Positions 44,883 through 54,753 of a DNA stretch of 64,000 bases are shown here, piece after piece. Under the pieces are notes generated by a model, which saw nothing but the letters and a program-made list of their open reading frames with translations, was not told where the DNA came from and did no database searches. Source of the stretch: Bacteroidetes bacterium GWF2_43_63. Lineage in GTDB: Bacteria; Bacteroidota; Bacteroidia; Bacteroidales; DTU049. The stretch lies in contig MEOQ01000034.1 in NCBI GenBank assembly GCA_001769275.1, forward strand, positions 1 through 64,000, in the 5' to 3' direction. How positions within the stretch are numbered: position 1 is the first letter of the stretch; every line of letters begins with the position of its first letter. The position numbers and the translations under genes are program-made.

Positions 44883-45962
44883 ATGACCCCAAATCCTTCA
44901 ACGGCATTATTGATTTCAGGCGGCGTCGATAGTTCGGTGGCCGCGCAGATGCTGATGGAGCAGGGCATAAGGCCCGATCTGTATTATATCGCTATTGGTC
45001 CTGATCAGGATTTCAAAGGCTTCGACTGCAAAATGGAGGAGGATATTGATTTGTGCAAACTGGTGGCGCGCCGCTTCAATCTTGCGTTTGACGTGGTTCC
45101 ACTGCATAACCAATATTGGGACATGGTCGTACAGTATCACATCGAAACGCTGAAAGTGGGACGCACTCCCAATCCCGACTTGTTGTGCAATCAGCTGATT
45201 AAATTCGGCGCGTTCGAAGATAAAGTCGGCTACAAATACGATCGTCTTGCAACAGGCCACTACGCATGGATTCAGGACACCGATGCCGGAAGATTTTTAC
45301 ACACTGCAAAAGACAAACACAAGGATCAGACTTATTTTCTGGCGCAGCTGAGTGCAAAACAGATTTCGCGCTTGATGTTTCCGATCGGACAACTCACCAA
45401 ATCCGAAGTGCGCAAAATCGCATCAGAACTCGATTTTCCGAATGCCACACGAAAAGACAGTCAGGGAATTTGTTTCATCGGACGCAGTCACTACAAGGAT
45501 TTTGTTGAACATTTGCTGGGCAAAAAGACAGGCGATTTCATTGAATTCTCCACAGGTAAAAAACTTGGCGAGCATCACGGACACTGGTTTTTCACTGTAG
45601 GGCAGCGCAAAGGTCTCGGTCTTGCCGGCGGCCCTTGGTTCGTTGTAAAAAAAGATGCTGAAACCAACATCGTCTACATCGCATGCGGCTACGAGCCCGA
45701 TGAAGTTTATGGCCGCGATATTTATATCAACCAGCCGCATTTTCTTTTTCCGTTCGAAATAAAAGAAAACGAAGAAGCGGAGGTAACGGTGAAAATCCGC
45801 CACACGCCTACGTTCTCAAAGGCCATCATCCGCAGAACCATGCAAGGTTTTCACATTATCACCGACGAATTACAACACGGAATCGCGCCCGGCCAGTTCG
45901 CCGTGGTATACGATCGGAACAAAGAATTCGTGCTGCTTTCGGGCGAGATGGAGGTGGCTTGA
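44883..45962 (+). CDS. mnmA: tRNA-specific 2-thiouridylase MnmA
   Basis: 359 residues. Places sulfur on U34 of tRNA-Lys, -Glu and -Gln. PP-loop for ATP: LISGGVDSSVAAQML. Catalytic cysteines: the one in GRTPNPDLLCNQLIKF and its partner in SQGICFIG. tRNA-binding and C-terminal beta domains follow (GLGLAGGPWFVVKKD, APGQFAVVYD). The N-terminal region replaces the usual CKxxDW segment with a Bacteroidota variant (IGPDQDFKGFDCKMEEDIDL). Transcribed with the nitroreductase gene. Confidence 0.96.
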   Translation: MTPNPSTALLISGGVDSSVAAQMLMEQGIRPDLYYIAIGPDQDFKGFDCKMEEDIDLCKLVARRFNLAFDVVPLHNQYWDMVVQYHIETLKVGRTPNPDLLCNQLIKFGAFEDKVGYKYDRLATGHYAWIQDTDAGRFLHTAKDKHKDQTYFLAQLSAKQISRLMFPIGQLTKSEVRKIASELDFPNATRKDSQGICFIGRSHYKDFVEHLLGKKTGDFIEFSTGKKLGEHHGHWFFTVGQRKGLGLAGGPWFVVKKDAETNIVYIACGYEPDEVYGRDIYINQPHFLFPFEIKENEEAEVTVKIRHTPTFSKAIIRRTMQGFHIITDELQHGIAPGQFAVVYDRNKEFVLLSGEMEVA

Positions 45963-45971
45963 AATGGAGCT

Positions 45972-46442
45972 TTAGTCCATGTTTTCAGGAGGTCCGGCCG
46001 TTCTTTCGAATTCCAGAATTTCATTCTTTACATTAATGCCTTCTGATGAATATTTTTTCTGAAATTTAATTTTCAAAAACTCCTTGCTTAAATTTTCGAT
46101 AGAAAAAACCAAAAGAAAACTTTTATCGCAGGTGTTTTTAAAAACAATCATCGGTGTTTCAAATTCCGCATCAGCTTCATAAATTCTGAATGCCAGACTA
46201 AGTTCCTCTTCATCCCCATTTTTATCGATTAAAGAAAAACATGCAGTAAATTCGTCACTGCTGAAATAAATCCGATCAAAATATGAACTCTTATCATTGA
46301 ATGTGAGTTCATACTTTTGCTTTTCCAAAATTTGCCAATTCCCAACAATTAAATGAGGCTTTGCAACATATTGAAACGAGGTCAAGCTAAACAGCAGAAT
46401 AGCTATCAAAAGTGAACCAGGTACTGCTTTGAGGTTTTTCAT
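45972..46442 (-). CDS. Secreted protein of unknown function downstream of prfC
   Basis: 156 residues from the ATG at 46442 (MKNLKAVPG), 16 nt after the prfC stop; the frame continues upstream into prfC but without a signal. N-terminal hydrophobic signal (~7-25). The remaining ~130 residues are beta-rich with HLIVGNWQILEKQKYELTF at the start, which resembles the opening GxW strand of lipocalin-like domains, but I cannot confirm that family. Two Cys (FTACFS and NTCDKS) could form a disulfide. No sorting domain. Function unknown. Confidence 0.7.
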   Translation of the reverse strand: MKNLKAVPGSLLIAILLFSLTSFQYVAKPHLIVGNWQILEKQKYELTFNDKSSYFDRIYFSSDEFTACFSLIDKNGDEEELSLAFRIYEADAEFETPMIVFKNTCDKSFLLVFSIENLSKEFLKIKFQKKYSSEGINVKNEILEFERTAGPPENMD

Positions 46443-46458
46443 TTTTCGATTGTTCTGA

Positions 46459-48069
46459 TCAATACGTTTTATGTTGCTGTTCAGTTTTAAATTCCGAAGT
46501 GAAATGAAATTCAATTTGCGGATAATCCTCACGGGCCATTTTCAACATCCACTCGCTCTCTGCCATAAATACTGCGCGATCGTCCTTGTCATAGGCGATG
46601 TATTGGCTTTTTCTTGCAATAAACCTGGTCATTATTTCTTTGTCGGTCGATGTCAGCCAACAAGCTTTATAATAGTTTAGATGAGTAAAAGAGCATGATG
46701 CACCATATTCGTGCAACAATCGGAATTGAATGACTTCGAATTGCAATTCGCCAACGGTGCCGACAATTTTTCTATTGCCTGGCTGCTTTATAAAAAGCTG
46801 CGCAACACCTTCATCGGTCAACTGCCGTATTCCTTTTTCCAATTGCTTGGCTTTGAAAGGATCTTTGTTTACCAGTTCTTTGAAAATTTCAGGCGAAAAA
46901 CTTGGAATTCCTTTAAAAAAAAGTGCTTCACCTTCCGATAAAGTATCGCCAATTTTAAAAACGCCTGTATCGTATAACCCAACAACATCCCCGGGAAAGG
47001 CCTCCTCGATAATATTTTTTTCGTTGGCCATAAATCCAACAGGATTCGTGAAACGAAGTTTTTTATCAAGCCGGGTGTGATAGTAAAATTTATTACGTTC
47101 AAATTTGCCGGACACGATTCTGCAAAAAGCAATTCTGTCGCGGTGATTTGGATCGAGGTTGGCGTGAATTTTAAAAACAAAGCCCGAGAAGTTTTTCTCT
47201 CCTGGCTGAATTTCCCTGATGTTTGTTGGCCGTGGAAGCGGCGAAGGAGCGATATGAACAAAAGTTTCGAGCAATTCTTTTATCCCAAAATTATTGACGG
47301 CACTTCCGAAAAATACCGGAGCTAAATAGCCCTCGCTGTACAGTTCCTGATTGAATGGCTCATAAATGCCTTCTATCAATTCCACATCTTCGCGCAATTT
47401 ATTTGCAGCAGTGCTTCCTATGTGATTATCGAGTTTCTCTGATTCCAGATTTTCTATATCACAAATATCCTCGGACATTTTTGTGTTGTTGGGTGAGAAA
47501 AACTGCAGTTTTTTTTCAAACAAATCATAGACGCCTTTAAAGGTGCTGCCAATGCCAATGGGCCATGTGAGCGGGCGGGTGTGAATGTTCAGTTCCTGCT
47601 CAATCTCTTCCAGCAAATGATAGGGGTCTTGCCCCTCGCGGTCTAATTTGTTTATAAAAATGATGATAGGGGTATGTCGCATCCTGCAAACCTCAGTTAA
47701 TTTGCGGGTTTGCTCCTCAACACCCTTCACGCAATCAATTACAAGAATTACACTATCAACAGCAGTCAATGTGCGGTAGGTGTCTTCTGCAAAATCTTTA
47801 TGGCCTGGAGTATCAAGAATATTTATTTTGTATCCTTTATATTCGAAGCCCATTACAGAGGTGGCAACGGAAATGCCGCGCTGCTTCTCAATTTCCATAA
47901 AATCGGAAGTAGCCGTTTTCGTTATTTTGTTGTTCTTGACTGCGCCCGCAGTTTGTATGGCGCCTCCAAACAACAGCAGCTTTTCTGTCAATGTAGTTTT
48001 GCCTGCATCAGGGTGGCTGATAATGCCAAACGTTCTTCTTTTATGTATTTCTTCCTGTTTCACTGTCAA
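46459..48069 (-). CDS. prfC: Peptide chain release factor 3
   Basis: 536 residues. A translational GTPase that removes RF1/RF2 from the ribosome after termination. GTPase motifs: G1 [14 protein letters not shown], switch residues near [12 protein letters not shown]3 DTPGHKDF, G4 INKLDRE. RF3-specific C-terminal domains follow ([36 protein letters not shown]). The first 12 residues are followed directly by the G domain, so the start is well placed. Followed after 16 nt by a secreted unknown protein on the same strand. Confidence 0.97.
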   Translation of the reverse strand: MTVKQEEIHKRRTFGIISHPDAGKTTLTEKLLLFGGAIQTAGAVKNNKITKTATSDFMEIEKQRGISVATSVMGFEYKGYKINILDTPGHKDFAEDTYRTLTAVDSVILVIDCVKGVEEQTRKLTEVCRMRHTPIIIFINKLDREGQDPYHLLEEIEQELNIHTRPLTWPIGIGSTFKGVYDLFEKKLQFFSPNNTKMSEDICDIENLESEKLDNHIGSTAANKLREDVELIEGIYEPFNQELYSEGYLAPVFFGSAVNNFGIKELLETFVHIAPSPLPRPTNIREIQPGEKNFSGFVFKIHANLDPNHRDRIAFCRIVSGKFERNKFYYHTRLDKKLRFTNPVGFMANEKNIIEEAFPGDVVGLYDTGVFKIGDTLSEGEALFFKGIPSFSPEIFKELVNKDPFKAKQLEKGIRQLTDEGVAQLFIKQPGNRKIVGTVGELQFEVIQFRLLHEYGASCSFTHLNYYKACWLTSTDKEIMTRFIARKSQYIAYDKDDRAVFMAESEWMLKMAREDYPQIEFHFTSEFKTEQQHKTY

Positions 48070-48310
48070 TAATTAATGGGTAGGGCTCCTGTAAGAGCGA
48101 CTGGTTTAAAACGAAAAATTAATGTGCTGTACGCGGCCTGAGCTGATTGCAAGGAAGAGTACATCAAGGTGGGGTGGAGCGAATATGTTTGAAAAACCTT
48201 GACATTATTGGGATGCAAAGATAAGCATTCTTTCAAAAGCTTGGACAAAAACCGACAGCGTGTCCGTCCACTGGCGGAATTCCAAATTCTATCCACATGT
48301 ATGATTATTG

Positions 48311-48338
48311 AAAAAAAGCCACCCCGAAGGATGGCTTT
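48311..48338 (-). terminator. Rho-independent terminator with UUCG tetraloop
   Basis: On the minus strand: a 10-bp stem with one wobble (48329-48338 with 48315-48324), a C(UUCG)G tetraloop, and seven T at 48311-48317. It lies about 20 nt after the stop of the T9SS type A gene at 48358. Confidence 0.95.
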
Positions 48339-48357
48339 ACAGAAATGTCAAAAATAT

Positions 48358-49257
48358 TTATTCAACAATAAACTGGCTTACGCTTACTTCGTTTCCAATG
48401 CAACGGATAATATAATTTCCGCTGCTCAGGTTGCTGATATCGAGCGAAGCATTATTGCTCTGAAACTGGCCTGACATAATTGTCTGACCGGTCACATTCA
48501 TGATTTCATAACGATTGCTTTCCTGACCGGTAACGGTGATTACATCATTGGCAGGATTAGGATAAATGCTTATTGCATTGTTGTTTTCTTCAATTGAAGT
48601 TGTGTTGATTGCAAATGAGAAATTATCAATGTAATATCCTGGTTGCAGATCTTCAGCTGCTCCAAAGAAATCCATAGCTGCAAGTTTCACAGATGTTCCC
48701 GTTCCAAGGGTTCCCTTGCTGAATTTCCAGCTGGCAGTCTGAGTGCCGTTAACAAACATAAAAGCGGTGTCGTTATCCAAATCAATAGTGTATGCGATTT
48801 CATGCCAGGTGTCAAAGGCGCATGCAACTGAGTCTTCGACATTGTTGGCGGTCCATGAAAGAAATCCCGAAGAGCGAACATACACATCGGTTGCCCAAAG
48901 GTAGGTGCCGCCTGTAAAACTGTTCATAATGTTGAAGTAGGCCATTTTGCCATTTTCAACAAACAGGTCAAAACTGATGTCATAAACTCCGGTGGTTACA
49001 TCGCCAAGTAGAACCACAAAGTCTGTCGAGGTCGTTCCGATATAAGCAGAATTGGGGGCACTTGAAGATTGGGTTGCTGAAACGACAGCATCTTCAGCTC
49101 CGCCGGGAGCAAGGCTCCATGTGGTCCAGGGTGCGCCAATGCAGTCAGCAGCAAAGCCACCTGCTGTGCAAGTGTCGAAATCCTGTGTGATGTTTTGTGC
49201 ATTTGTGGTGATTGCTAAGGCAACAATCATGCTTGTAAAAAGTAATAGTTTTTTCAT
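48358..49257 (-). CDS. Secreted protein with T9SS type A sorting domain
   Basis: 299 residues from the ATG at 49257 (MKKLLLFTS), with a signal peptide ending near TTNAQ. Residues ~25-215 look like a lectin- or laminin-G-like beta-sandwich (DFDTCTAGGF, NSAYIGTTSTDFVVLLGD, DTWHEIAYTIDLDNDTAFM, GYYIDNFSFAI). The last ~75 residues are a T9SS type A sorting domain: ISIYPNPANDVITV, then YEIMNVTGQTIMSG, then LSSGNYIIRC. It is exported by T9SS and then processed at the surface. It ends at a strong terminator. No catalytic motif is visible, so it may be a binding protein. Confidence 0.9.
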   Translation of the reverse strand: MKKLLLFTSMIVALAITTNAQNITQDFDTCTAGGFAADCIGAPWTTWSLAPGGAEDAVVSATQSSSAPNSAYIGTTSTDFVVLLGDVTTGVYDISFDLFVENGKMAYFNIMNSFTGGTYLWATDVYVRSSGFLSWTANNVEDSVACAFDTWHEIAYTIDLDNDTAFMFVNGTQTASWKFSKGTLGTGTSVKLAAMDFFGAAEDLQPGYYIDNFSFAINTTSIEENNNAISIYPNPANDVITVTGQESNRYEIMNVTGQTIMSGQFQSNNASLDISNLSSGNYIIRCIGNEVSVSQFIVE

Positions 49258-49349
49258 GGTATTGGTTTTGGTTTTTAACGTGTAAATGTACATAAAAAAA
49301 CAATAAACTGCTGCCATTTTATAAAAAAGTAAAACTTACCGATGCTTTT

Positions 49350-50459
49350 TCAATGATTTTTCAACCGATATCGCTTTCCCGGTAGTGCTGCAACAACGCC
49401 CTGAAATTCAAGGTCAAGTAAAATCATCGCTGCAGAATTTATACTTATTCCCAAATCATTGCAAATGCAATCAATACTTTTCTCGCCTTTTTCAAACAAA
49501 AAATCATAAACCGATTGAGCGCCGGCATCGAGAAGGACTTCCATGCGCACCTGCCGGTATTCCTTATTCTCGGCCTGGGTCCAGTTCATAAAATATTTCA
49601 AATGATCGGCCGATTCAATAAGCGTTGCACGCTGGGTTCTGATGAGCCAGTTGCAGCCGCGCGATTTTTGATCGTCGACACGTCCTGGGAATGTGAAAAT
49701 CTCACGTGAATATGATCCGGCAATTTCGGCTGTAATCAGCGCACCGCCTTTGCTTTGGGCTTCGACCACCACAACGGCGTCGGCCATGCCAGCTATGATC
49801 CTGTTGCGAATAGGAAAATTCTGCTTTTCGGGCAGTTCGTCTGAAAGAAATTCAGTCAACAGCCCACCATTTTTGAGCATTTGAGTCGCCAGCTTTCTGT
49901 TTTCTTCTGGATACAAATGCCTGAAGCCATGACCCATCACTCCAATGGTTGGGATTCCACAGTCAACAGCGGTTTGATGTGCCGTTGTATCTATTCCATA
50001 TGCCAGCCCGCTTACGATAGTCATCCCTTTCAGATTGAGCCCTGAAACAAGCTGCTCAGTCATCTTCCGGCCATAAACCGTTGACTTTCGGGTGCCTACG
50101 ACCGCAGTCATAAATGCGGATTCTACCGGTGCCGATCCGCGGTAAAAAAGAAAAAGCGGGGCATCGAGGCAGTGTTTGAGCCTCGAAGGATAATCATCAT
50201 CGTAAGAACTCAAACATTGTATTTTGTGCTTCTCAATGAATTCGATTTCGGTTTCAGCCCTTTTCAAAGCAGCATTCCGGTTTTCTTTAATCATCCGGAT
50301 TGTTTTGGGTGTCAATCCGGGTATTTGAGCAATTTTTTCCTCCGTCATTGTGAAAACAGACGATGCTTCTCCGGTGGTGTCAATTAACCTTCGGGCAACA
50401 ATATCGCCTACCTGAGGAATGCACTTTAATGCAATGAGATATAAAAGATTGTTATTCAA
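49350..50459 (-). CDS. dprA: DNA-processing protein DprA
   Basis: 369 residues if it starts at the TTG at 50459 (NNNLLYLIALKCIPQVGD), where DprA homologues normally begin; a TTG at 50525 would add 22 residues with no match. DprA loads RecA on single-stranded DNA taken up by transformation. A SAM/HhH-like N-terminal region is followed by the Rossmann core: AVVGTRKSTVYG, TIVSGLAYGIDTTAH, GVMGHGFRHLYPEENRKLA, NFPIRNRIIAG, VVEAQSKGGALITAE, FPGRV. A C-terminal winged helix follows (~305-369). Divergent from the TonB receptor at 50563. Confidence 0.93.
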   Translation of the reverse strand: MNNNLLYLIALKCIPQVGDIVARRLIDTTGEASSVFTMTEEKIAQIPGLTPKTIRMIKENRNAALKRAETEIEFIEKHKIQCLSSYDDDYPSRLKHCLDAPLFLFYRGSAPVESAFMTAVVGTRKSTVYGRKMTEQLVSGLNLKGMTIVSGLAYGIDTTAHQTAVDCGIPTIGVMGHGFRHLYPEENRKLATQMLKNGGLLTEFLSDELPEKQNFPIRNRIIAGMADAVVVVEAQSKGGALITAEIAGSYSREIFTFPGRVDDQKSRGCNWLIRTQRATLIESADHLKYFMNWTQAENKEYRQVRMEVLLDAGAQSVYDFLFEKGEKSIDCICNDLGISINSAAMILLDLEFQGVVAALPGKRYRLKNH

Positions 50460-50562
50460 ACTGCAGTTAGAAAAATTAGTTACATTTGACAATTCAAAAC
50501 CCTTTGAAAAGGGCTCTTGAAGCAATAGGGAAACAAAGTTAATTTAAAAATTTAATTTGCCT

Positions 50563-52905
50563 ATGAAATTTTTTACGACCTTAATTTTATCCATTCTGCT
50601 CTTTCCGGTTCTGACTTTTTCTCAGCAGACAATTCTGAAAGGAACCGTTACCGAAGCCGGAACGGGACAAACTCTGCCAGGTGTAAATGTTGTTGTGAAT
50701 AAGACTACTGGGACAGCAACTGATGCTGATGGGAAATATGTTCTACCTCTTGATAAAGGGACATATTCAGTGGCTTTCAGATTTGTAGGATTCAATGAAG
50801 AAACCCGTATTGTGAGCCTCAGAGAAGGAGAAACACAGGAGCTTGATGTAGTGTTGTCAACCGAATCGCGTGTACTTGATGCAGTAGTTGTTAGCGCTGG
50901 AAAATTCGAGCAGAAACTCTCTGACGTCACGGTTTCGATGGAAGTTATTAAGGCGGATTTCATAAGAAATGCCAATGTTAGTTCGCTGGAAGAAGGGTTA
51001 CAGAAAATTCCGGGATTGAATATCATGGATAAGCAGCCATCAATACGCGGAGGGAGTGGTTATAGCTATGGTGCGGGTAGCCGCGTGCTTTTTCTGGTCG
51101 ATGATATGCCGATGATAACAGGTGCATCGGGTGAAGCCCGCTGGGATTTTGCACCCATCGAAAATGTGCAGCAAGTCGAGGTGATTAAGGGAGCCAGCTC
51201 GGCACTCTATGGTTCTTCGGCTTTGAATGGTGTTATAAATTACCGGACTTCGTATCCGGGACTGGTCCCAAAAACATATATTACAACGATATTCGGACAA
51301 TACGCCAAGCCGGAAAGAGAAGAAATTGCATGGTGGGGAAACAATGCGCCTATTTTCAGCAGTACCCGCTTCCTGCATAGCCGTCAGGCCGGGAATTTTG
51401 ATGTGACTTTTGGGGGATTTATCTCCTCAAACAATGGCTATCGAACCAACAACGAAGAAGAACGCTACCGACTCAATGCTTCAGTTCGCTACCGCGATAA
51501 AAAAGTAAAGGGACTTTCATATGAACTTGCAACCAACTATATGCGCCGCATCGGCGATATATTTCTGTTGTGGGCCGATGGCGACAGTGGTGTGTATAAA
51601 TGCAACGATTCATTCCTGCAGGAAATAAACAACACGTACCTCAATCTCTATCCGTCTGTGATCTGGTTTAAAAACGACAGCACCAAACACAGTCTGAAAG
51701 GTAGGTTTTTTCAGGTTCACAACACCAACAATACCGGACAGGATAATTTCGATGACATGTATTATGCCGAGTACAATTTCCATAAAGGATTCCCCTCAAA
51801 ATCACTCAACTGGACTAATGGCCTGTGTGCCAATTATAATGAAAGTGTTGCTCAGATTTATGGCGACATTCGGCATTTCGGCTCCAGTGTTGGGCTTTTC
51901 ACTCAGGCTGATAAAAAGTTCAATCGTCTGAATGTCTCAGTGGGTGCGCGAATCGAAGGATATCAAATTGATGACGACGAGATGAAATTTAAGCCGGTTT
52001 TTCGTTCCGGCCTCAATTATTCGTTATCTGAACAATCGTTTCTGCGCGCATCTTTTGGAATGGGATATCGTTATCCGACCATTGCTGAGCGATATACCGC
52101 AACCAGTACGGGCGACCTGAGTGTTTTTCCAAATCCGGAATTGCAGCCTGAAACCGGCTATAGCAGCGAAATTGGTTTTAAAAAAGGTTTTCGTCTGTGG
52201 GGATGGAACGGTTACGCAGATATTGCAGGGTTTTATACGCGCTATCAAAACATGATAGAATTTATGTTCGGTTATCACAATCCTGACAGCGTTATTCTGA
52301 CGCCATTTCCGCCAACAGCTCCCGGATATTTTCTTAATTGGGTTGGGTTTAAAGCTGAGAATGTACGTAATGCAGAAATCTCGGGTTTTGAATTTGTTGT
52401 AACTGGTGAAGGTAAATTTCTTGGTCTTCCGGCCTCATTATTATTGGGCTACACCTATACTAACCCGATCGACCTTGACGCATCAGCAGACTCTATGAAA
52501 TCGACCAAAGACAATATTCTGAAGTATCGTTTTTATCACAGTGCGAAAACAGACTTTTCTGTTGAATTTAAAAAACTTACCCTTGGTGCCAATTTCGAAT
52601 ATCAAAGCCATATCATCAATATCGATAAAGCATTTGAAGATACAGTCCGCGGCCCTGACGGAATTACGCCATTGTTTAATCCTGCCACCGGTGAATACGC
52701 CATGATTCTGCCCGGCCTGAAAGAATACAGGGAAAAGCACAACAAGGGCTTCGTTGTTTTCGATGTCAGAGTGGGCTGGAACATCAACGAAATGATTCAT
52801 GTGAATTTCACTGCAAAAAATATTTTCAATAAGGAGTACATGATGCGCCCGGGCGATGTTCAACCTCCGCGCACATTCATCATTCAGCTGTCATTAAAAG
52901 TGTAG
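50563..52905 (+). CDS. TonB-dependent receptor, siderophore/vitamin-like
   Basis: 780 residues from the ATG at 50563, with a signal peptide ending near LTFSQ. An N-terminal carboxypeptidase-regulatory-like domain (~22-105; LKGTVTEAGTGQTLPGVNVV) precedes the plug (~110-230; LQKIPGLNIMDKQPSIRGG, FLVDDMPMITG, VEVIKGASSALYGSSALNGV) and a 22-strand barrel ending RTFIIQLSLKV. The TonB-box region is near LDAVVVSAG. The compact size resembles metal-chelate or vitamin receptors rather than SusC. A 7-of-8 -7 box (TTAATTTG, 50552-50559) ends only 3 nt before the ATG. The glycosyltransferase gene follows after 2 nt. The substrate is unknown. Confidence 0.93.
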   Translation: MKFFTTLILSILLFPVLTFSQQTILKGTVTEAGTGQTLPGVNVVVNKTTGTATDADGKYVLPLDKGTYSVAFRFVGFNEETRIVSLREGETQELDVVLSTESRVLDAVVVSAGKFEQKLSDVTVSMEVIKADFIRNANVSSLEEGLQKIPGLNIMDKQPSIRGGSGYSYGAGSRVLFLVDDMPMITGASGEARWDFAPIENVQQVEVIKGASSALYGSSALNGVINYRTSYPGLVPKTYITTIFGQYAKPEREEIAWWGNNAPIFSSTRFLHSRQAGNFDVTFGGFISSNNGYRTNNEEERYRLNASVRYRDKKVKGLSYELATNYMRRIGDIFLLWADGDSGVYKCNDSFLQEINNTYLNLYPSVIWFKNDSTKHSLKGRFFQVHNTNNTGQDNFDDMYYAEYNFHKGFPSKSLNWTNGLCANYNESVAQIYGDIRHFGSSVGLFTQADKKFNRLNVSVGARIEGYQIDDDEMKFKPVFRSGLNYSLSEQSFLRASFGMGYRYPTIAERYTATSTGDLSVFPNPELQPETGYSSEIGFKKGFRLWGWNGYADIAGFYTRYQNMIEFMFGYHNPDSVILTPFPPTAPGYFLNWVGFKAENVRNAEISGFEFVVTGEGKFLGLPASLLLGYTYTNPIDLDASADSMKSTKDNILKYRFYHSAKTDFSVEFKKLTLGANFEYQSHIINIDKAFEDTVRGPDGITPLFNPATGEYAMILPGLKEYREKHNKGFVVFDVRVGWNINEMIHVNFTAKNIFNKEYMMRPGDVQPPRTFIIQLSLKV

Positions 52906-52907
52906 CA

Positions 52908-53951
52908 TTGTCAGAAAACCGCAACAATATTTTATTATCTCCGCTTGACTGGGGACTTGGCCACGCGGCCCGCTGTATTCCTTTGATAGAGCGGTTTCTT
53001 GGCGAAGGCAGCAAGGTGACTGTATTTGCATCTCTTGGTATTTGCGCGTTTTTAATGGAAAGATTTCCCGAACTTCAATACATTGAAGATAAAACTAAAC
53101 CGGTGAGCTACGGCTTAAATGGAACCGGGGTTTTTAAGCTGGCAGCCGTTGCAATGAGAATAAAAAAACAAAGCAGAGTCGATAATAATAAGTGCAAGGA
53201 CTTATGCGAGACCGGCCATTACAATCTGGTCGTTTCTGATAATCGATATGGTTTTAGGGGCGAAGGGGTGAAATCAGTTTTAATTACTCATCAGCTGATG
53301 CCAATAACTCCTGTATGGTTGCGCATCGGAATGCCTGTTTTGCGGCGGTTTCTCAAAAAAGCATATGCGTCTTTTTCTGAAGTCTGGATACCGGATTTCC
53401 CTGAGTTTCCGGGACTGGCAGGACTGCTCAGCCATCCTTCGATCAAGGTGCCCAATGCAAAATTTATTGGACCTTTAAGCCGGTTTGAAAGCGACAGGAC
53501 TGATACCGTCGAACGCAATAAAAAATCAGTGTTGATAATCACTTCAGGCCCTGAAGAACATCGCAGGCAGATGGCATTTGAATTGTCCGGAATGTTTGCT
53601 GATTTATCATTGCAAATATTTATTGCTGGTGCCAGTCTGGACAATTGTCCTGAAAACGTAAAATGTATTTTGTCACCGTCTGATGAGTTGATGAAAAAAT
53701 TAATTCTCGAATCAGGCTTTATTATCACCCACTCAGGCTACAGCACGTTGATGGATCTATATGCTTGCGGTCGCTCAGCTGTGATTGTACCAACGCGGGG
53801 ACAAACGGAGCAAAAATATCTGGCTCAGATTCATCATGACAGCTTTTTGGTCTTACACGAATTTGCTGATTTAAAAAAATATCAGATCGATTTCAGTCAG
53901 CTGTCTGAGGTTTTATCGAAAAAAGAAAAAAATACTTCAGTTTCGTTTTAA
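52908..53951 (+). CDS. GT-B glycosyltransferase, MurG/UGT-like
   Basis: 347 residues starting at a TTG at 52908, 2 nt after the TonB receptor stop; no ATG fits. N-terminal Rossmann half begins LLSPLDWGLGHAARCIPLIE, the usual acceptor-side glycine/His loop. The C-terminal half has the donor nucleotide site: VLIITSGPEEHRRQ, then THSGYSTLMDLYACGRSAVI and VPTRGQTEQKYLA, the MurG/UDP-glucuronosyltransferase pattern. No membrane segment. It likely transfers a sugar from a UDP-sugar to a lipid or small molecule. Translational coupling to the receptor suggests, but does not show, a shared role. Confidence 0.82.
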   Translation: MSENRNNILLSPLDWGLGHAARCIPLIERFLGEGSKVTVFASLGICAFLMERFPELQYIEDKTKPVSYGLNGTGVFKLAAVAMRIKKQSRVDNNKCKDLCETGHYNLVVSDNRYGFRGEGVKSVLITHQLMPITPVWLRIGMPVLRRFLKKAYASFSEVWIPDFPEFPGLAGLLSHPSIKVPNAKFIGPLSRFESDRTDTVERNKKSVLIITSGPEEHRRQMAFELSGMFADLSLQIFIAGASLDNCPENVKCILSPSDELMKKLILESGFIITHSGYSTLMDLYACGRSAVIVPTRGQTEQKYLAQIHHDSFLVLHEFADLKKYQIDFSQLSEVLSKKEKNTSVSF

Positions 53952-54021
53952 GGTAAATTGATAAATTCTGCATAAAAAGTAAAATTATCGTAGGTTCAAC
54001 TACTAAATTGAAAAGAAATTG

Positions 54022-54029
54022 TATTTTTG
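54022..54029 (+). promoter_or_regulatory. -7 box (TATTTTTG) of lipoprotein gene 54054
   Basis: Perfect TAnnTTTG, 24 nt before the ATG at 54054. Confidence 0.6.
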
Positions 54030-54053
54030 TCTTAATAAAAAAACATCTAACCT

Positions 54054-54605
54054 ATGAAAATTTTGAAATTCGTCGCCGTTGCATTTTTGGCATTCTTGAT
54101 AAGCAGCTGTCTTACAGTTGAGAAGAAAAAATACAAATTTGAAATTACCGGCAAGAACTCAGGCAAACTGACCATCACCTATGTAAACATCTTCAGCCAG
54201 ATGGATGATTCCACCGATGTTTCGGAACAGGATTTTGATGAACTCATCAATGATTACATCAATGGAGAAAAATTGAAAGAAAGCTTCCCAATGGCCAGCG
54301 AAGTCCAGCAAAGACTATATGAAGAAAACGGACAACTCAATGGTGAAGTGACTATGAACTTTGCTTCTCTCGAAGCAGTTCGTCTTTATCAGATGAATAA
54401 GAAAAGTCCTGTTTGTTTTAACGTTGGTCAAACAATCGACAGCGAGTCATTTGAGTCAACAAACGGAACCTACGGCAACAGCGACTACATGAATGTTGTG
54501 TTCTGGAGCCCAAAAACAAAGGTGTTCGAACTCACCACCACCGTTAATGAATTTAGCGATGAGGATTGTGTGAGCCTTGTGAAGCAATATCGCAGGTGGA
54601 AATAA
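54054..54605 (+). CDS. Lipoprotein of unknown function
   Basis: 183 residues. Lipoprotein signal with lipobox LISSC (Cys at ~19). The mature part is beta-rich at the start (YKFEITGKNSGKLTITYVNI), with an acidic helix (DVSEQDFDELINDYINGE) and a beta-rich end. No known domain recognised; the opening resembles other small Bacteroidota lipoproteins placed at the inner leaflet of the outer membrane. It has its own promoter and a strong terminator, so it is monocistronic and probably well expressed. Confidence 0.8.
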   Translation: MKILKFVAVAFLAFLISSCLTVEKKKYKFEITGKNSGKLTITYVNIFSQMDDSTDVSEQDFDELINDYINGEKLKESFPMASEVQQRLYEENGQLNGEVTMNFASLEAVRLYQMNKKSPVCFNVGQTIDSESFESTNGTYGNSDYMNVVFWSPKTKVFELTTTVNEFSDEDCVSLVKQYRRWK

Positions 54606-54627
54606 CCTCTACGAAAAAACTCCAAAG

Positions 54628-54659
54628 TGCAGCATCAACCAGGTGCTGCATTTTTTTTT
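54628..54659 (+). terminator. Rho-independent terminator after lipoprotein gene
   Basis: A 9-bp stem with one wobble (54628-54636 with 54642-54650), a 5-nt loop AACCA, and nine T (54651-54659). Confidence 0.94.
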
Positions 54660-54753
54660 GATGGTCATTTCAATTTGCAAACGGCAAATAAAAACACTGT
54701 GCTGAAATCCAAAGCTCATCTGAAAAGTTTTGTAATTTCGTTTCATTATTTCT

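Noticed and set aside
53952-54053. Terminator after the glycosyltransferase gene at 52908
   Set aside because: The gap has no stem followed by T; only an AT-rich stretch and the next promoter are visible.
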